In this document: piece after piece, positions 12,301-24,169 of the stretch | Layout of the letters: each line of letters begins with the position of its first letter | Numbering within the stretch: position 1 is the stretch's first letter | From: Hermatobates lingyangjiaoensis | Lineage: Eukaryota; Arthropoda; Insecta; Hemiptera; Hermatobatidae | Length of the DNA: 64,000 nucleotides | Reading direction: 5' to 3' | Assembly: GCA_026182355.1 (NCBI GenBank) | Contig: JAPFBL010000001.1 | Span: forward strand, 2,294,001-2,358,000 | Translations under genes and position numbers: made by a program | The notes under the pieces: generated by a model | Told to the model about the DNA's origin: nothing | The model's database searches: none | Seen by the model: the letters and a program-made list of their open reading frames with translations, nothing else

Positions 12301-15300
12301 TGATGTTAAACGGTTTTTTGTTGAAGTCACATAGAGATTTTGTTTTATAAAATTATGATCGGAGGTACAAATTATACGTCAGCATTCTTCCATCTTTCTT
12401 GCTTTTAAATATTTACCAAGTTTAATTTGGATTTCACAATCCAAATCTAAGCAGAAAACAAAAAATATTTATATTGCATTATTCCAGTTTGTCATACATC
12501 TCTTGCAAAAAATGATAATGCAATTGATAATATGTTGTCATTTTGATGAAAATAAAAAATTTGATTCAAATTTTACACCAGATTTTGGGTTTATAATGTA
12601 AATAAATTTATATATTTTTCTTTAATAAAACAAGATTATCAGCAATAATAGTAATTATTGTATTGTTCAACTATTTATAAAACCTGCTATATTTTTCAGC
12701 TGCGCCAGACAGTAAATATTAAAAAAAAAATCATCGGTACACATTTTAAAATAAAAAAAATTCGTAACATTTCTTTTGAGCTAAGAATTTTGAAGTTTTT
12801 ACTTGAACTATTTACTGCATTTATAGCAATAAATTACAAAAAATTAATATTTCATACATAGAATAATAATTCTATGAATATCAAAATCAATATCTATAAA
12901 AATTTTAAATTAAAAATATAAATCGACGTAGAAATATCTCTCTGGAAATTATGTTTTTGCTTAGATTTTAGAAATTCAGAATGAACTTAATAATGATTTG
13001 AAAAATAAGCAAGATAGAAGCACGCAGATGTATAATTTGCATCTCTGATAATAATATTATCCAAGAAACAAACTTTCCATAACTAAGAACAGTTTAACAT
13101 CATACTTAGTGTTAGCTAGAAATACAATGGTTAGCTGATAACTGAAGACACTTAACTAAATTATTAGCTAAAATCAGTTTATAAAATTTCAATGTTGCAT
13201 TTAGTAAATTAAACTGCATTAATTTTCAGTTTTACTCTAAACATCTGTTACTATAACTGTTCTCTTGTTACATCAGAAAGTTTAAAAATGGAATGGACTT
13301 AATATATGGTTCTAGAATAGTAACAATGAAGAAAAGACATTCTATATATACGATAGAGAAAACATGTAGATAATTTCATAAACCGATTATGCACACTATT
13401 GAGTACACCATAAAATTTGGTGTTTTTAGGCAGATTACATATCATTATATTTCATAGGTACGTACAATATTTATAAAACTGTGAATTCATTCTGGTTTTA
13501 ATGTCTATCAAATATTCTTTTTGTGTTGATACAAAATAATAACGACATTGAACAAGCATATAATATTGTAATTGTTTGTTACATATTGTGATCATTGAAT
13601 GTTAACAGGTCAATACAAAGAATAAGTTTGCATCGAATATTTTAAGCCAAGGTAACATTCCAAACATGAAATGTAATAAGGAAGTAGATCACAGCTGGTC
13701 AAATTTGAAGAGTGCAGTACTCAGTTTATTTTAGTCAACATATATTTGAATGTTACTCTTGAATCGTGACAAAAGATCCAAACACAATTTCAATTGTTTT
13801 CACAACTTTTATTATCATAAAAATTGATTGTTTTTTTTTTGAGAAACATCTGTTATAAATGTTTTGTTGTTCACATCTAGTATGTCTGTTATTCTCATGT
13901 GATAGTATAATGGAATATCAATGATGGAATCTCTTTTACTTATGCAATTCAAATAATCTGAAAAATTCTTTAAAGCAAAATATTCATGATAGAATTATGC
14001 TTTTAAAGTGATAGCTATTACAGGAAAAAATGGTAGAAAAAAAAGGTCAATATAAATTGTTTTTCATGAGACAAAACATTTCAAATATGTGAATTTTTTT
14101 TAGCTTTTATATGGAGCTTCCTTTCCAGTACCTATATAGCCATATGTTCTATCAGCAATAGACAGATGAAAAACGAAATAGAGTTCTATCTGTTAGAGTT
14201 TGTTAAGAATAGACATTTTTAGAAATTTTTTTTGCTTACTTTTTTATTCTTTTATACTAGAAAAATGAAATTATTTATTTGTTATAAACTGTACGCTTAA
14301 GATACTAATGGAAATATAAAAAAAAATAAAACTACATTTTCTTTAATTCAAGTTAACTTGAAACTTATAACGGCTTATGACTGTTACTCAATCACTTTAA
14401 AGCAATGCCCATTGCATTGAATGTTTATATCAGGAAAGATATGTGGTAATTAGGAGGAAAGTACTTCGGATATAAACGACTTTCATAGCAAAAAATGGTT
14501 AATTTCTTGAGCAAACAGGTAACATGGAATGGACAAGATTTTAAAAGTTTGTAGACAGTTTCGTGATTTCGTGCTAGTATCCTTACTGATAGATGAAGCA
14601 AGCTTCATCAACTTTCAGTGCCACATAATGAGGTTGACTATCTCATCTCGCTTTCCACAATTCCAGAGATATTCTGCATTTATTTACAATTAGATAACTG
14701 TTAAAAGAAGTTTGTTACTATTCGACAAATAGTTTGTACTGCCTGAAAACTGCTCATGTAGTAGATAAATCACAATACACCTAGTTAAAAAAGGATAGTA
14801 TTACTTAGGAGCTTCAATTACTAAGGGGGCATTCAATGCACTAGACAATGCATAGATTTAAAATGATTTAGTAACGATCATAATCCGTTATAAGTTTTAC
14901 TCTAAATTGAATTAAAGAAAATGCAATTTGAAACTTTTTTTTCCTACAAGCTGTAGGAATAAGGGTCGTGAATATACACCCAAGTGAAAATTCTTCTCTA
15001 TGAGCTAGGTTGTTCTATTAAAAAGACTATTACTGCCCCTTTGCTACACCTAAATAGAATTTTATATCTTCTCACAGAATAATAGCAAGTGGAATCCATG
15101 ATATCATTTCTGAACAATTTATCTTTGTCTAAATTGAGCCCATCATGACTGTAGAGTATGAGTCATCAGTATCAACACAAGAAATATAGCATCTATTTTC
15201 CGTTAACGTATTTTTCCTCATTCAACCTAGCCTATATTTAGAACATTAATTTAGTTATTTTTATAAAAAAATTGTTTAATAATAATAATATCCCATATTA

Positions 15301-16374
15301 TTTGAATTAATAACATGATTAAAATGTTGTTAGATTTAACAAAATGATTATTTAAATAATCATAGGTTTTAAAATTTAATAAACAGTTGAATACAGTTTA
15401 AACATTTTTAAAATTAAAACGAGATGTAAAATAAAATGACACATAAATTAAAATTAATCACCTTTTTTGCTAATTAAGTGTTCTTGATAATTAGTTTAGT
15501 GCTGATTGAATGGTTTTCTGGAAGCTGTTTTTAGAACAGAAATAAATAGATTTAAACTTTAGAATGCTGGTAATATTTTCATGTGAATATTGAGTAATTA
15601 TAATGAAACCCACGGCATCACTGTCGTATCATTTTCACCTTAAGTCCGTCTGACTGTCGCCTGTCTCAATGTAAGTCAACTCAACTGTTCCACTTAAAAA
15701 TACTTTTAAGTATTTTCTATTTCGTATAACATACAAGTAAATTATATTTTATTACAAATACAAAAATACAGTATGTACTATCCTATTTTAAACTAGAAGT
15801 GGATAGAGTTCGTACTTGATTCCAATTCCAAGTGATTTTATTTTCAATAATATTAAGTTATTGTAATACTTTTTTTTCACTTTAAATCTGATTTTTTTTC
15901 TGTGTAGTACTTGTTAGTGGTTTTGTTAAGACCATACATTATTCTTTTTTTTTAAATTTGAATTATTAAAAAAGAAAAAAATATGATTTCACCAATCTTG
16001 ATTTTTAGATTTTAATAATAACTTATTTTAGAAGCATGATTTTAGACATATTGAAAACAGTAATTTCAAGTAATCCCTTAAACAGGGAAACAAGGACTAA
16101 GTAAAAGTAACACAAGAATATAAGGGATATGCTACAAGGGACAAAACATAGACATCTCTGTTATACCTTCAGTAATTATTTCATAATTAACTAAAGTAAG
16201 ATATTTTTTTTATAATTTAACAATTATTCTACAAATATTTTTTATGACATCCATAGAAATTTACTGAAGCAACCAATTGACTGTATAACAAAGTTGTTAT
16301 TGCAGTTTGGTTGAAAGTTGTTTGTTTTAATCTTAAACCAGGCTTTTTGTAAATAATTGATGAGATCCTAATTC
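9323..16374. other. AT-rich intergenic desert
   Basis: No gene recognised. Holds a TTTATA-type tract at about 9727-9765 and small GC-richer patches at 11085-11215 (CGGCCGACTAGCC, AAACAGGTAC) and 15610-15690 (CACGGCATCACTGTCGT, CCGTCTGACTGTCGCC) that could be short conserved elements. The remainder shows nothing specific. Confidence 0.55.
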
Positions 16375-19072
16375 GGTTTCGTGAGCGAAGTTCACCTGGT
16401 CTGATTGGCGTGGCTGCCTAACAGACGCAGTTGTTGCACCAGCCTACAGAGGACAGATTATTATTCATTCAATTCTCTCTTATCCTATTAAGGTGAAGGC
16501 TCACCTATCTAGATTTGACATCACGTCAGGGACTGAGTAAAACGTTTCTTTATTTTTAAATAAAATGATAATATTAATGTATAACTTGAAACCTTTATGC
16601 ATCTCACGTACTATTTTTAAAAATATTGTATAAAGCATGCCGTGTTCTAAAACTATTGGACTGTGTGATTTTACTCGTTTAACTGTATCATACAAAAAAC
16701 TTAGAATATGATAAAACAGATTAAAACGCATGCATGAGATACTGATCGTACATTTACAAAATTAATTCAATGTCGAAACAATGATTTTAAGTAACAATTA
16801 AATATAAAAGCTTGCTTATCGGTGCGTGAAAAAAAATGTAAATCAGAACTTATAAACTATCTTACGTGGAAAATCCCAATACGTTATTATCTTATACATT
16901 AAAATGAAATTTATTTCTTCCTATATCTCCTAATTTTCTTAATTTCTTGTTTCGTTGCTTTTTATAAGAAAAAGAGTAATTTCTTTTCTATAATTTTAGA
17001 GAATATGACAAAATATCATCAAATCATCTTTGCGTTTGTTTCACTGAATATTGGTCTCCATTGGACATTTTCGGATATTTATTATTATTATTTGGGTATC
17101 ATAAATACTTTCTCCTTAAAATGTTATCTATAACGCTAATGTGATTTTCAATGGTTTCAAAGACCAACCAACATTGATCCGGCTCAAAAGGGATGAGTTC
17201 TTCTGGAGTTGTGTTATATGTCCCAAAATAACCCGACATTGAATTTACAGTTATACTATAAAGTTTCACTTTATGCTATAGATAACTCTCTGATGTCATT
17301 GTATTTTTTTAGTTAATGCCTGAAGAAGAAAGAACACATACTACTATTTTCAGATCTGTTTTGTATGTGTTTGCACAGCTACTTCATCATTATTCTTGCA
17401 TAAGGAATATAAATCAAATTAATTATTATATATATGTCAGCACCATTAGTGGAAATTCTTGATACAATTTTCATTTATTATTTTAGTTAATTTTACAAGC
17501 ATAAATTAATAACTCTTTAATTAATGTTGTATGTTATACTTAATGAATCTTAGTCCCACAAGTGTATTATTTTATAATTACTTTGTTGTTGTATACACGT
17601 TGTACCCTGTGTGATAAGTGTACTTTTAAATATACTCCCTCATAACAGGTTACTGTTGTGAGGAAAAAAAAGTCCCTTAACAAGAGTTGTTCAGAGTGAA
17701 GGGGAACCATAATCAACAGGGCTCAATTTCTTGATGTGGCTGTTAAGTTTGGACAGCCCAGTAAAGAAGCCTGTCGCTAATAGGAGTTCTAGACTATTTC
17801 TATTCCCTTTCCCACAGGCCTTGTGTCAAACTTTTCCAAAAGTTTTTCAGCTATCAGTATGCTTCAAAGGATTTCCAGTTCTTTTCAGAAAATATTTTAA
17901 ATATTGTGTAGTCCTATTTCAGAAAATGGTTCTGGTTTTATTAACATCTTTAGAAATAAGGTTACTTACTCAAGAAGGATTCCTAGTAACTTAAGACTAT
18001 ATAAGATCCCTGCATTATCCACCCTTTGGACCTGTCTTATATGGGACATTTTACTCTAAATGATGCAGGAATATAAGAGAGGGAAGAGGATAGAGAATGT
18101 GTAAAGAATCAATGGGAAAACTACGCCCAGCTCCTAGTCTTCTTTCATTCTCCTTAGTCAGGCTTTGAAAGTAACTTGAGGTTAGTTGGTTACCCACTAG
18201 AATGTCAACAGTTGGTGTTGTGAGATAGTCTCTGTTTGAGACGCTCTTTCCAGATCTCCATTGTGTGTGATCGCATAGCTACTTAATTGAATATAGTTTA
18301 TAGTACCAATGTATAGTTATGTATATATTAATCAATGTCTCTTTAGGTTGCATCTATCACTCCGGATTGACTGAGTGTCGACAAATGTCAGAGTGCTTCA
18401 ATTTTCCAGGTGGTTTCACCTTGAACATAAGTACATCCAGCAACACTTCACTCGCAAGCTTCACTATACTAGTTGAGAAACTAATATAAAAACAACTGGG
18501 AAAATAAAATTAAAAAATTGATATTGAGATTATTTAAACAAATAACTGTATCTTAATTTAGGAAAAAGTATAAAATAGTATTAGTAAATTATTAAATATA
18601 TGAATAAAGAAAAAAAAACATATATTTATGCTTTAGGTAATATATTTCAGCATAACATATTTAATATTAAGACATTACACATTGTTCATGGATTTGTTTT
18701 GTTAGTTTTTTTTGAGTCTATTTAGAAAGTAAATTTTCATCTTGTTTTAATGAGATTGGATGGATGGAATGTTTTTAATACATTATAGTTTTACTTCAAA
18801 TTTTTTAAAATGTTTTGTAAAATGTAATATACAATAAGTTAAAATACAGTATGTTTTAAATATAACAAACTGAAATTAATATTTTAATATAGTTAAATTC
18901 AAGATTTGTTATTCACCTCATGTTCTTAACAATAGTTTATGTAGTAGTTTTAAAGCAACATAAATAGCCTTTGTATAGGTAATATATATAACTAACTGGT
19001 AACCAAAAAGTAACGTCTTTAATAAATAAATTCAAAATCAATGTCAAATTGAATGAGACATCATGACAGGGA
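16375..19072. other. AT-rich intergenic DNA with weak duplicated words
   Basis: A GC-richer patch at 16375-16500. Between 17.05 and 18.30 kb, the stretches near 17349 and 18247 both read TTTC(C)AGATCT...GTGTG/TGTTTGC.CA.AGCTACTT, hinting at an old duplication. An 87-codon frame at 17731-17994 has no recognisable domain and I do not call it a gene. Nothing else seen. Confidence 0.4.
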
Positions 19073-19129
19073 ATGTATTTGCTTAACGTTTCACTGGAAG
19101 CCACTTATCAGTCCAGCATGCTTAGTACT

Positions 19130-20300
19130 CTTGTGATATCAATATGTATTCACTTGCACAACTGTTGCTATAACACAGGAGTTACATGGACAATACCAAT
19201 GACAACTCCCACTACACTTGTAATAACAATATGTATTCACTTGCACAACTCTTGCTATAACACAGGAGTTGCATGGGCAATACCAATGACAACTCCCACT
19301 ACTCTTGTAATAAAAATATGTTTTCACTTGCACAACTCTTGCTATAACACAGGAGTTGCATGGGCAATACCAATGACAACTCCCACTACTCTTGTAATAA
19401 CAATATGTTTTCACTTGCACAACTCTTGCTATAACACAGGAGTTGCATGGGCAATACCAATGACAACTCCCACTACTCTTGTAATAACAATATGTTTTCA
19501 CTTGCACAACTCCTGGTATAACACAGGAGTTGCATGGACAATACCAATGACAACTCCTACTACACTTGTAATAACCATATGTATTCACTTGCACAACTCC
19601 TGGTATAACACAGGGTTGAGACAAACCAAGACACTCCCACTTGTAATAACAATATTCACTTGCACACTCCTGTATAACACAGGAGTTGCATGGACAACCA
19701 TGACAACTCCCACTCAATAACAATATGTATTCACTTCCACCTGTATAACACAGGAGTTGCATGGAAATACCAATGACACCCCACTCTTGTAATACAATAT
19801 GTTTCACTTCACATTTAACACAGGAGTTGCATGGCAATACCAAACTTAACCCCACTACTCTTTAATAACAATATGTTTTCACTTGCCAATTTGCTATAAC
19901 AAGGAATGGATCCAAGACAACCCCACTTAAACAATAGTTTTATTGGCACAATCTTGCTAACACAGGGTTGCATGGGCAATACCAATGCAATCCCACACCT
20001 TGTAATAACAATAGTTTTCATTGACAATCTTGCATAACACAGGATTGCATGGGCAATACCAAGACACCCCACAACTTGCAATAACAAGTATTCATTGCAA
20101 ACCTGTAAACACAGGAGTTGCATGGAATACATGACAACTCCCACTACACTTGTAAACAATATGTATTCACTTGCACAATCCATGATAACACGGAGTTGCA
20201 TGGACAATACCAATGCAACTCCATACCTCTGCATAACACAATGCATGACAATCATGTATACAGATTCATGGACAAACCATGAACACATGTTTGCATGACT
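19130..20300. repeat. 87-bp minisatellite array, block 1 (right half corrupted)
   Basis: Unit of 87 bp: successive CACAGGAGTTGCATGG words begin at 19261, 19348 and 19435. The unit includes CACTTGCACAACTCTTGCTAT, GGGCAATACCAATGACAAC and TCCCACTAC.CTTGTAATAAC. About six units to 19620 are clean. From about 19620 to 20300 the same words recur with dense single-base and short deletions. Because 87 is divisible by three, one frame stays open on each strand (29-residue periodic peptide), but codon content and the periodicity argue for a tandem repeat rather than a gene. Confidence 0.92.
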
Positions 20301-20704
20301 AACTGTTACAAGATGCATGACACTCTTATTAAAAATTGATACTTCACCCTTACAAAATTTATTCTTATAAATTCTTATAACCTTTATTTTACAATATTTT
20401 ATTCTACCAATTATCAATCTCACTAGTTTCTGTAAAATTAATCATTCCACTTATGTAATAAATCACTTGTCTACATAATCTTGCTAATATAACAAAATAG
20501 AAGTTTAATAGTTTCGAAATGAGAGAAAATACAATGACAACTTACTGTAATACATTCAATTGTACATAAATCTCAATATAATTTCTACTGGTACACAAAT
20601 CTTATTTATGAGTTACACAGGAGTTTGAATGCAATTATTAATAAGACAACTGCATACTTGATTTTATTTTTAAACTGTATACAAAATGCTAAGTCTATCT
20701 GATG
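20301..20704. repeat. Duplicated flank (copy A) interspersed with minisatellite fragments
   Basis: From 20425 to 20704 this matches 21248-21510 almost base for base, except that it holds extra short insertions. The insertions are pieces of the 87-bp unit: ACACAGGAG, CAATGACAAC, CTTGCT, CACTTG, GTAATA and ACAAC/CTGC-type bits. Such word-by-word blending is not a known mutational process and suggests a hybrid assembly consensus. Confidence 0.75.
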
Positions 20705-21017
20705 CATGAAACTCTTGCTATAACACAGGAGTTGCATGGGCAATACCAATGACAACTCCCACTACACTTGCAATAACAATATGTATTCACTTGCACAACT
20801 CTTGCTATAACACAGGAGTTGCATGGGCAATACCAATGACAACTCCCACTACACTTGTAATAACAATATGTATTCACTTGCACAAATCCTGGTATAACAC
20901 AGGAGTTGCATGGACAATACCAATGACAACTCCCACTACTCTTGTAATAACAATATGTTTTCACTTGCACAACTCTTGCTATAACACAGGAGTTGCATGG
21001 ACAATACCAATGACCAC
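20705..21017. repeat. 87-bp minisatellite array, block 2
   Basis: About 3.5 clean units of the same 87-bp repeat as block 1, starting ACTCTTGCTATAACACAGGA and ending at ACAATACCAATGACCACAC. Both strands again carry an open frame as a by-product of unit length. Confidence 0.92.
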
Positions 21018-21247
21018 ACTATTACCTCCTGCCAATGACACTACGAGCATGTGTTTACGCATGCAGACACCTTAGAACAAGGAAGTTGATATGAATTGAG
21101 TTTCTGTTTCACAGCCGCTTTCACAAACTCAGTCACCGCTTCTTATTCAAAAGACTCTTATAATTCCTTTATTATTCATCAATAACTACTTTAGTTCTTA
21201 CTCAATATTTTTAACTCTAATTCTAATTTAATCGACTTGTCTAATTT

Positions 21248-21510
21248 AGTTTCTGTAAAATTAATCATTCCACTTATTAATAAATATTGTCTACATAATG
21301 TTTAATATAACAAAATAGAAGTTTAATATTTCGAAATAGAGAAAATAAATTAAACTTACTGTAATACATTCAATTGTACATAAATCTCAAATAATTTCTA
21401 TGGTACATAAATTTATTTATGAGTTAAATTATTTGAATGCATTATTAATAAGAAATGCATATTGATTTTATTTTTTAAACTGTATACAAAATGCTAAGTC
21501 TATCTGATGA
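21248..21510. repeat. Flank copy B (clean version of 20425-20704)
   Basis: AT-rich unique-looking sequence from AGTTTCTGTAAAATTAATC to CTAAGTCTATCTGATG. It lacks all the minisatellite-derived insertions found in copy A and is therefore probably the real flank. Confidence 0.75.
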
Positions 21511-22369
21511 TGAAGTATCCTTTCAAAAAAATTGTATATAAACAATATATTTCCATTAAAATATTATAGATATTTCTTGACCCAAAATTTAAATACCACG
21601 TTATAATCTTAAATATTTTTATTGGAATACTTTTTTTAGGTATAAGGTTTAATCAAACAATTTTACAATATGTGTATAAGTCTAATTTTTCAATGATATA
21701 TTTATTTTAAATATGATTTCTCTAATATGCAGAAGTAAAAGGACCTGTGTGGTCTATACTTCAAGGAGTGATTCAAAGTTAACCTTGAGTCCTACTAGAC
21801 TAACCTTGGCATTATGCAAAATACACAATATGCAGGCTTTGTCAAAGAAAGTACACACAATTGAATAGAAACAATAAGATATGCAGTTCTTTCCATAAAT
21901 AATATTTTATATTTTCTTTTAATTCATAAAATATAAAATGTTCAAATAATTATTATATGAAATATTTTAATTTGATTTTTTAGAATTGACTACCGTTAGT
22001 GGTTAAGTTATATCCGCTCTAATCCATATAATGTACATAATTAAATAATGTCCATCATTTACATTAACATTAAAGTAAACACTTTACTAGATTTGTCAGT
22101 TTATTATGGTTTGAGCTTCCATTTGTTAATTGCTTCTTTATGTATATGGTCATACCAGAATACATCTTGTAAACAAGAAGGTGTACAAACTGCTTTACTT
22201 CTTATATAAATTATTATTATTTATGCTAGAAGTAAAGTCAACTAATATGAAGAAGGTTTCACGTTCAGTTCAATAATGTATTTGAAAATAACCAGAAGCA
22301 GGTGGTAGAATTATTGGAAAACTCTTTGAAAAGCTGTCAACCTTTAAGACTGTAGAGATTGGATGGATG
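21511..22369. other. AT-rich intergenic DNA, nothing recognised
   Basis: No gene, RNA or repeat family identified. Confidence 0.55.
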
Positions 22370-22560
22370 TTTCTCAGAGTGTATTTAGCTGTTGGACAAA
22401 TAACAGTCGGTGAACATGAAACAGAAGTTATCGGAGCGGCTGTCAGAAAGGTCGGCTAAGGAGGATGATAACGGCTAGATAAGACTGGAAAAGGAATGAA
22501 TGGATGGCCTAAAGCACCTTCTCGCTGACCCGCCAACTTGTACTTCCTTTGATAATATAA
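22370..22560. promoter_or_regulatory. GC-richer island, candidate conserved non-coding element
   Basis: About 190 bp of mixed composition (GGACAAATAACAGTCGGTG, GTTATCGGAGCGGCTGTCAG, AAGGAATGAATGGATGGCC, CTCGCTGACCCGCC) inside AT-rich DNA. TGACA/TGTCA TALE-type words are present. No coding signal. Confidence 0.3.
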
Positions 22561-23739
22561 ACTATATTTAAATCACCAGTTCTCTGCACTTTCTATTAAG
22601 AGCAAACATTATTCCATTCATAGACATGTTCTCAATATCATTATCATGTACGAAACAATTCATTACATACAATGGTCAAAACATATTGTCATTTGATCCA
22701 AATTATTTGCCTCCATCTTTTTTTCCAATGGAAAAACAAGTTTAACTTTTTTCAAAAATTTAAAATTACATTAATGAATTTAAATTTAATCATACAATAC
22801 AAATAAATATTTTGAAAAGTAGTACATAAGCTTGGAATCCATTATTTTCTAAGAGATCTCCCGTTTGGTTTTCATTGTGTTTTGTGTTCTTCAAGGCTAA
22901 TGATATACTCCTTTTCCAGAGTTGCAGATGCTTGTAATTTTTATGATATAGTAGATTAAATGAGAAGTTAAAGACTTTCATCATGAAGTTGTACATAGAC
23001 CGTTGAGTGTTTTCATTTCAACTGAAAAACTGAACCTATTATATCTTTTTTTAGGATCAATTTAAAAAGTTTTACTTCAGAAGAATCCACTTATACATTA
23101 TATTTATCTATAAAAAAAAAGAAATGTCAGATTAGATAATTATCCCTAGTCTATTTTATTATTTCAGCCAATCATATCAGTTGAAATAAAACCAGGTTTT
23201 ATGAAACCAAGATGAGTTTGCAACCCTGTTCGGATGATTTTAGATCTTTTCTCCCTGATTTAACGAATTTATTTCTTTTGCAGAAATGTTAAAACATTTT
23301 TAGTAAAAGCTAGAAATTGAATAAGAGATTTATCTTAAGTGATTTAATTTGATACACTTTCTGATACTGCCCTTCACAGCCACGTGGTGGGCGTGTTTTG
23401 ATCTGACATTATATAGCATATAGAGCATCTGTCATATTTAATAGCAATTTGACAATATTAGGTAGCAAAAAAACTGCATTCTTCATTCTCAATAAGAATG
23501 TATTGATATTCATGAACTCTTGTATCCCTCCTGTGTACCTGAATTTAAAGTTTTTGTTATTTTTTTTCATACATACATTATGATATATATAATAATATAA
23601 ATTGTTTTCATACATATATTATTATATATCACAGTAAGGAAATTAGAAAAATGATTAGGATCTTTCAAATATAACAATTGGTATCCGTCAGAATCTAACT
23701 GATACTGACTGGTTTTTATTTCATGTCTTTAGTGCTAAT

Positions 23740-23740
<1 letters not shown>
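22561..23740. other. AT-rich intergenic DNA, nothing recognised
   Basis: Only chance open frames of 60-70 codons; no motif cluster seen. Confidence 0.55.
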
Positions 23741-23744
<4 letters not shown>

Positions 23745-23777
<33 letters not shown>

Positions 23778-23839
23778 AATTGAAATGTGCAGCAGCCTCT
23801 GCTGAATATATTTATATCTAAGAGAAGATTTGCTGCCTA

Positions 23840-23919
<80 letters not shown>
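23745..23919. repeat. (TA)n and (TG)n microsatellites
   Basis: (TA)n at about 23745-23776 and 23841-23885, the latter running directly into (TG)17 at 23886-23919. The TG run ends at TTCTCTAATCGGGG, where the non-expanded copies at 1.9 and 2.1 kb read GGTGTGTTCTCTAATCGGGG, so the run probably grew from the element's own GTGTGT. Confidence 0.9.
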
Positions 23920-23920
<1 letters not shown>

Positions 23921-24169
23921 CTCTAATCGGGGTTTGGTCAATTTTCCAGGATATAAAATCAAACTCTCGTTGCCAACGTTTCGGTTTTATTTAAAACCTT
24001 TTCCATAGGCAGAAGTAAGAATTTTTTAACTAAGAAAATGAAATTTACATTATCTAAAGAAACAACAATGTTAACCGGACAAAACCTTCGACTAGACGAA
24101 TAAGATAACATTACAAAATAACGGTCTATCAAACGGTTGATATATTATTGAATCTGTTATATATATAAC
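23911..24169 (-). mobile_element. PLE-derived short unit with hammerhead-like motif
   Basis: Matches the unit at 1.86-2.12 kb: CTCTAATCGGGG, TTTTCCAGGATA, AATCAAACTCTCGTTGCCAA. On the minus strand 23976-24009 reads CCTATGGAAAAGG, TTTTAAATAAAA, CCGAAACG. At the far end, 24121-24169 is the reverse complement of the 1844-1890 repeat (ACAGATTCAATAATATATC.ACCGTTTGATAGA). It is therefore a full unit, bounded on both sides by TA-rich tracts. Confidence 0.6.

Noticed and set aside
19139..19855. Long minus-strand frame (238 codons) and the plus-strand frame at 19073-19720
   Set aside because: Both are by-products of the 87-bp repeat unit being divisible by three; the peptide is strictly periodic and lacks any domain.
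19130..21017. Possible CRISPR-like array
   Set aside because: Whole 87-bp units repeat with no unique spacers, and the window is eukaryotic; it is a minisatellite.
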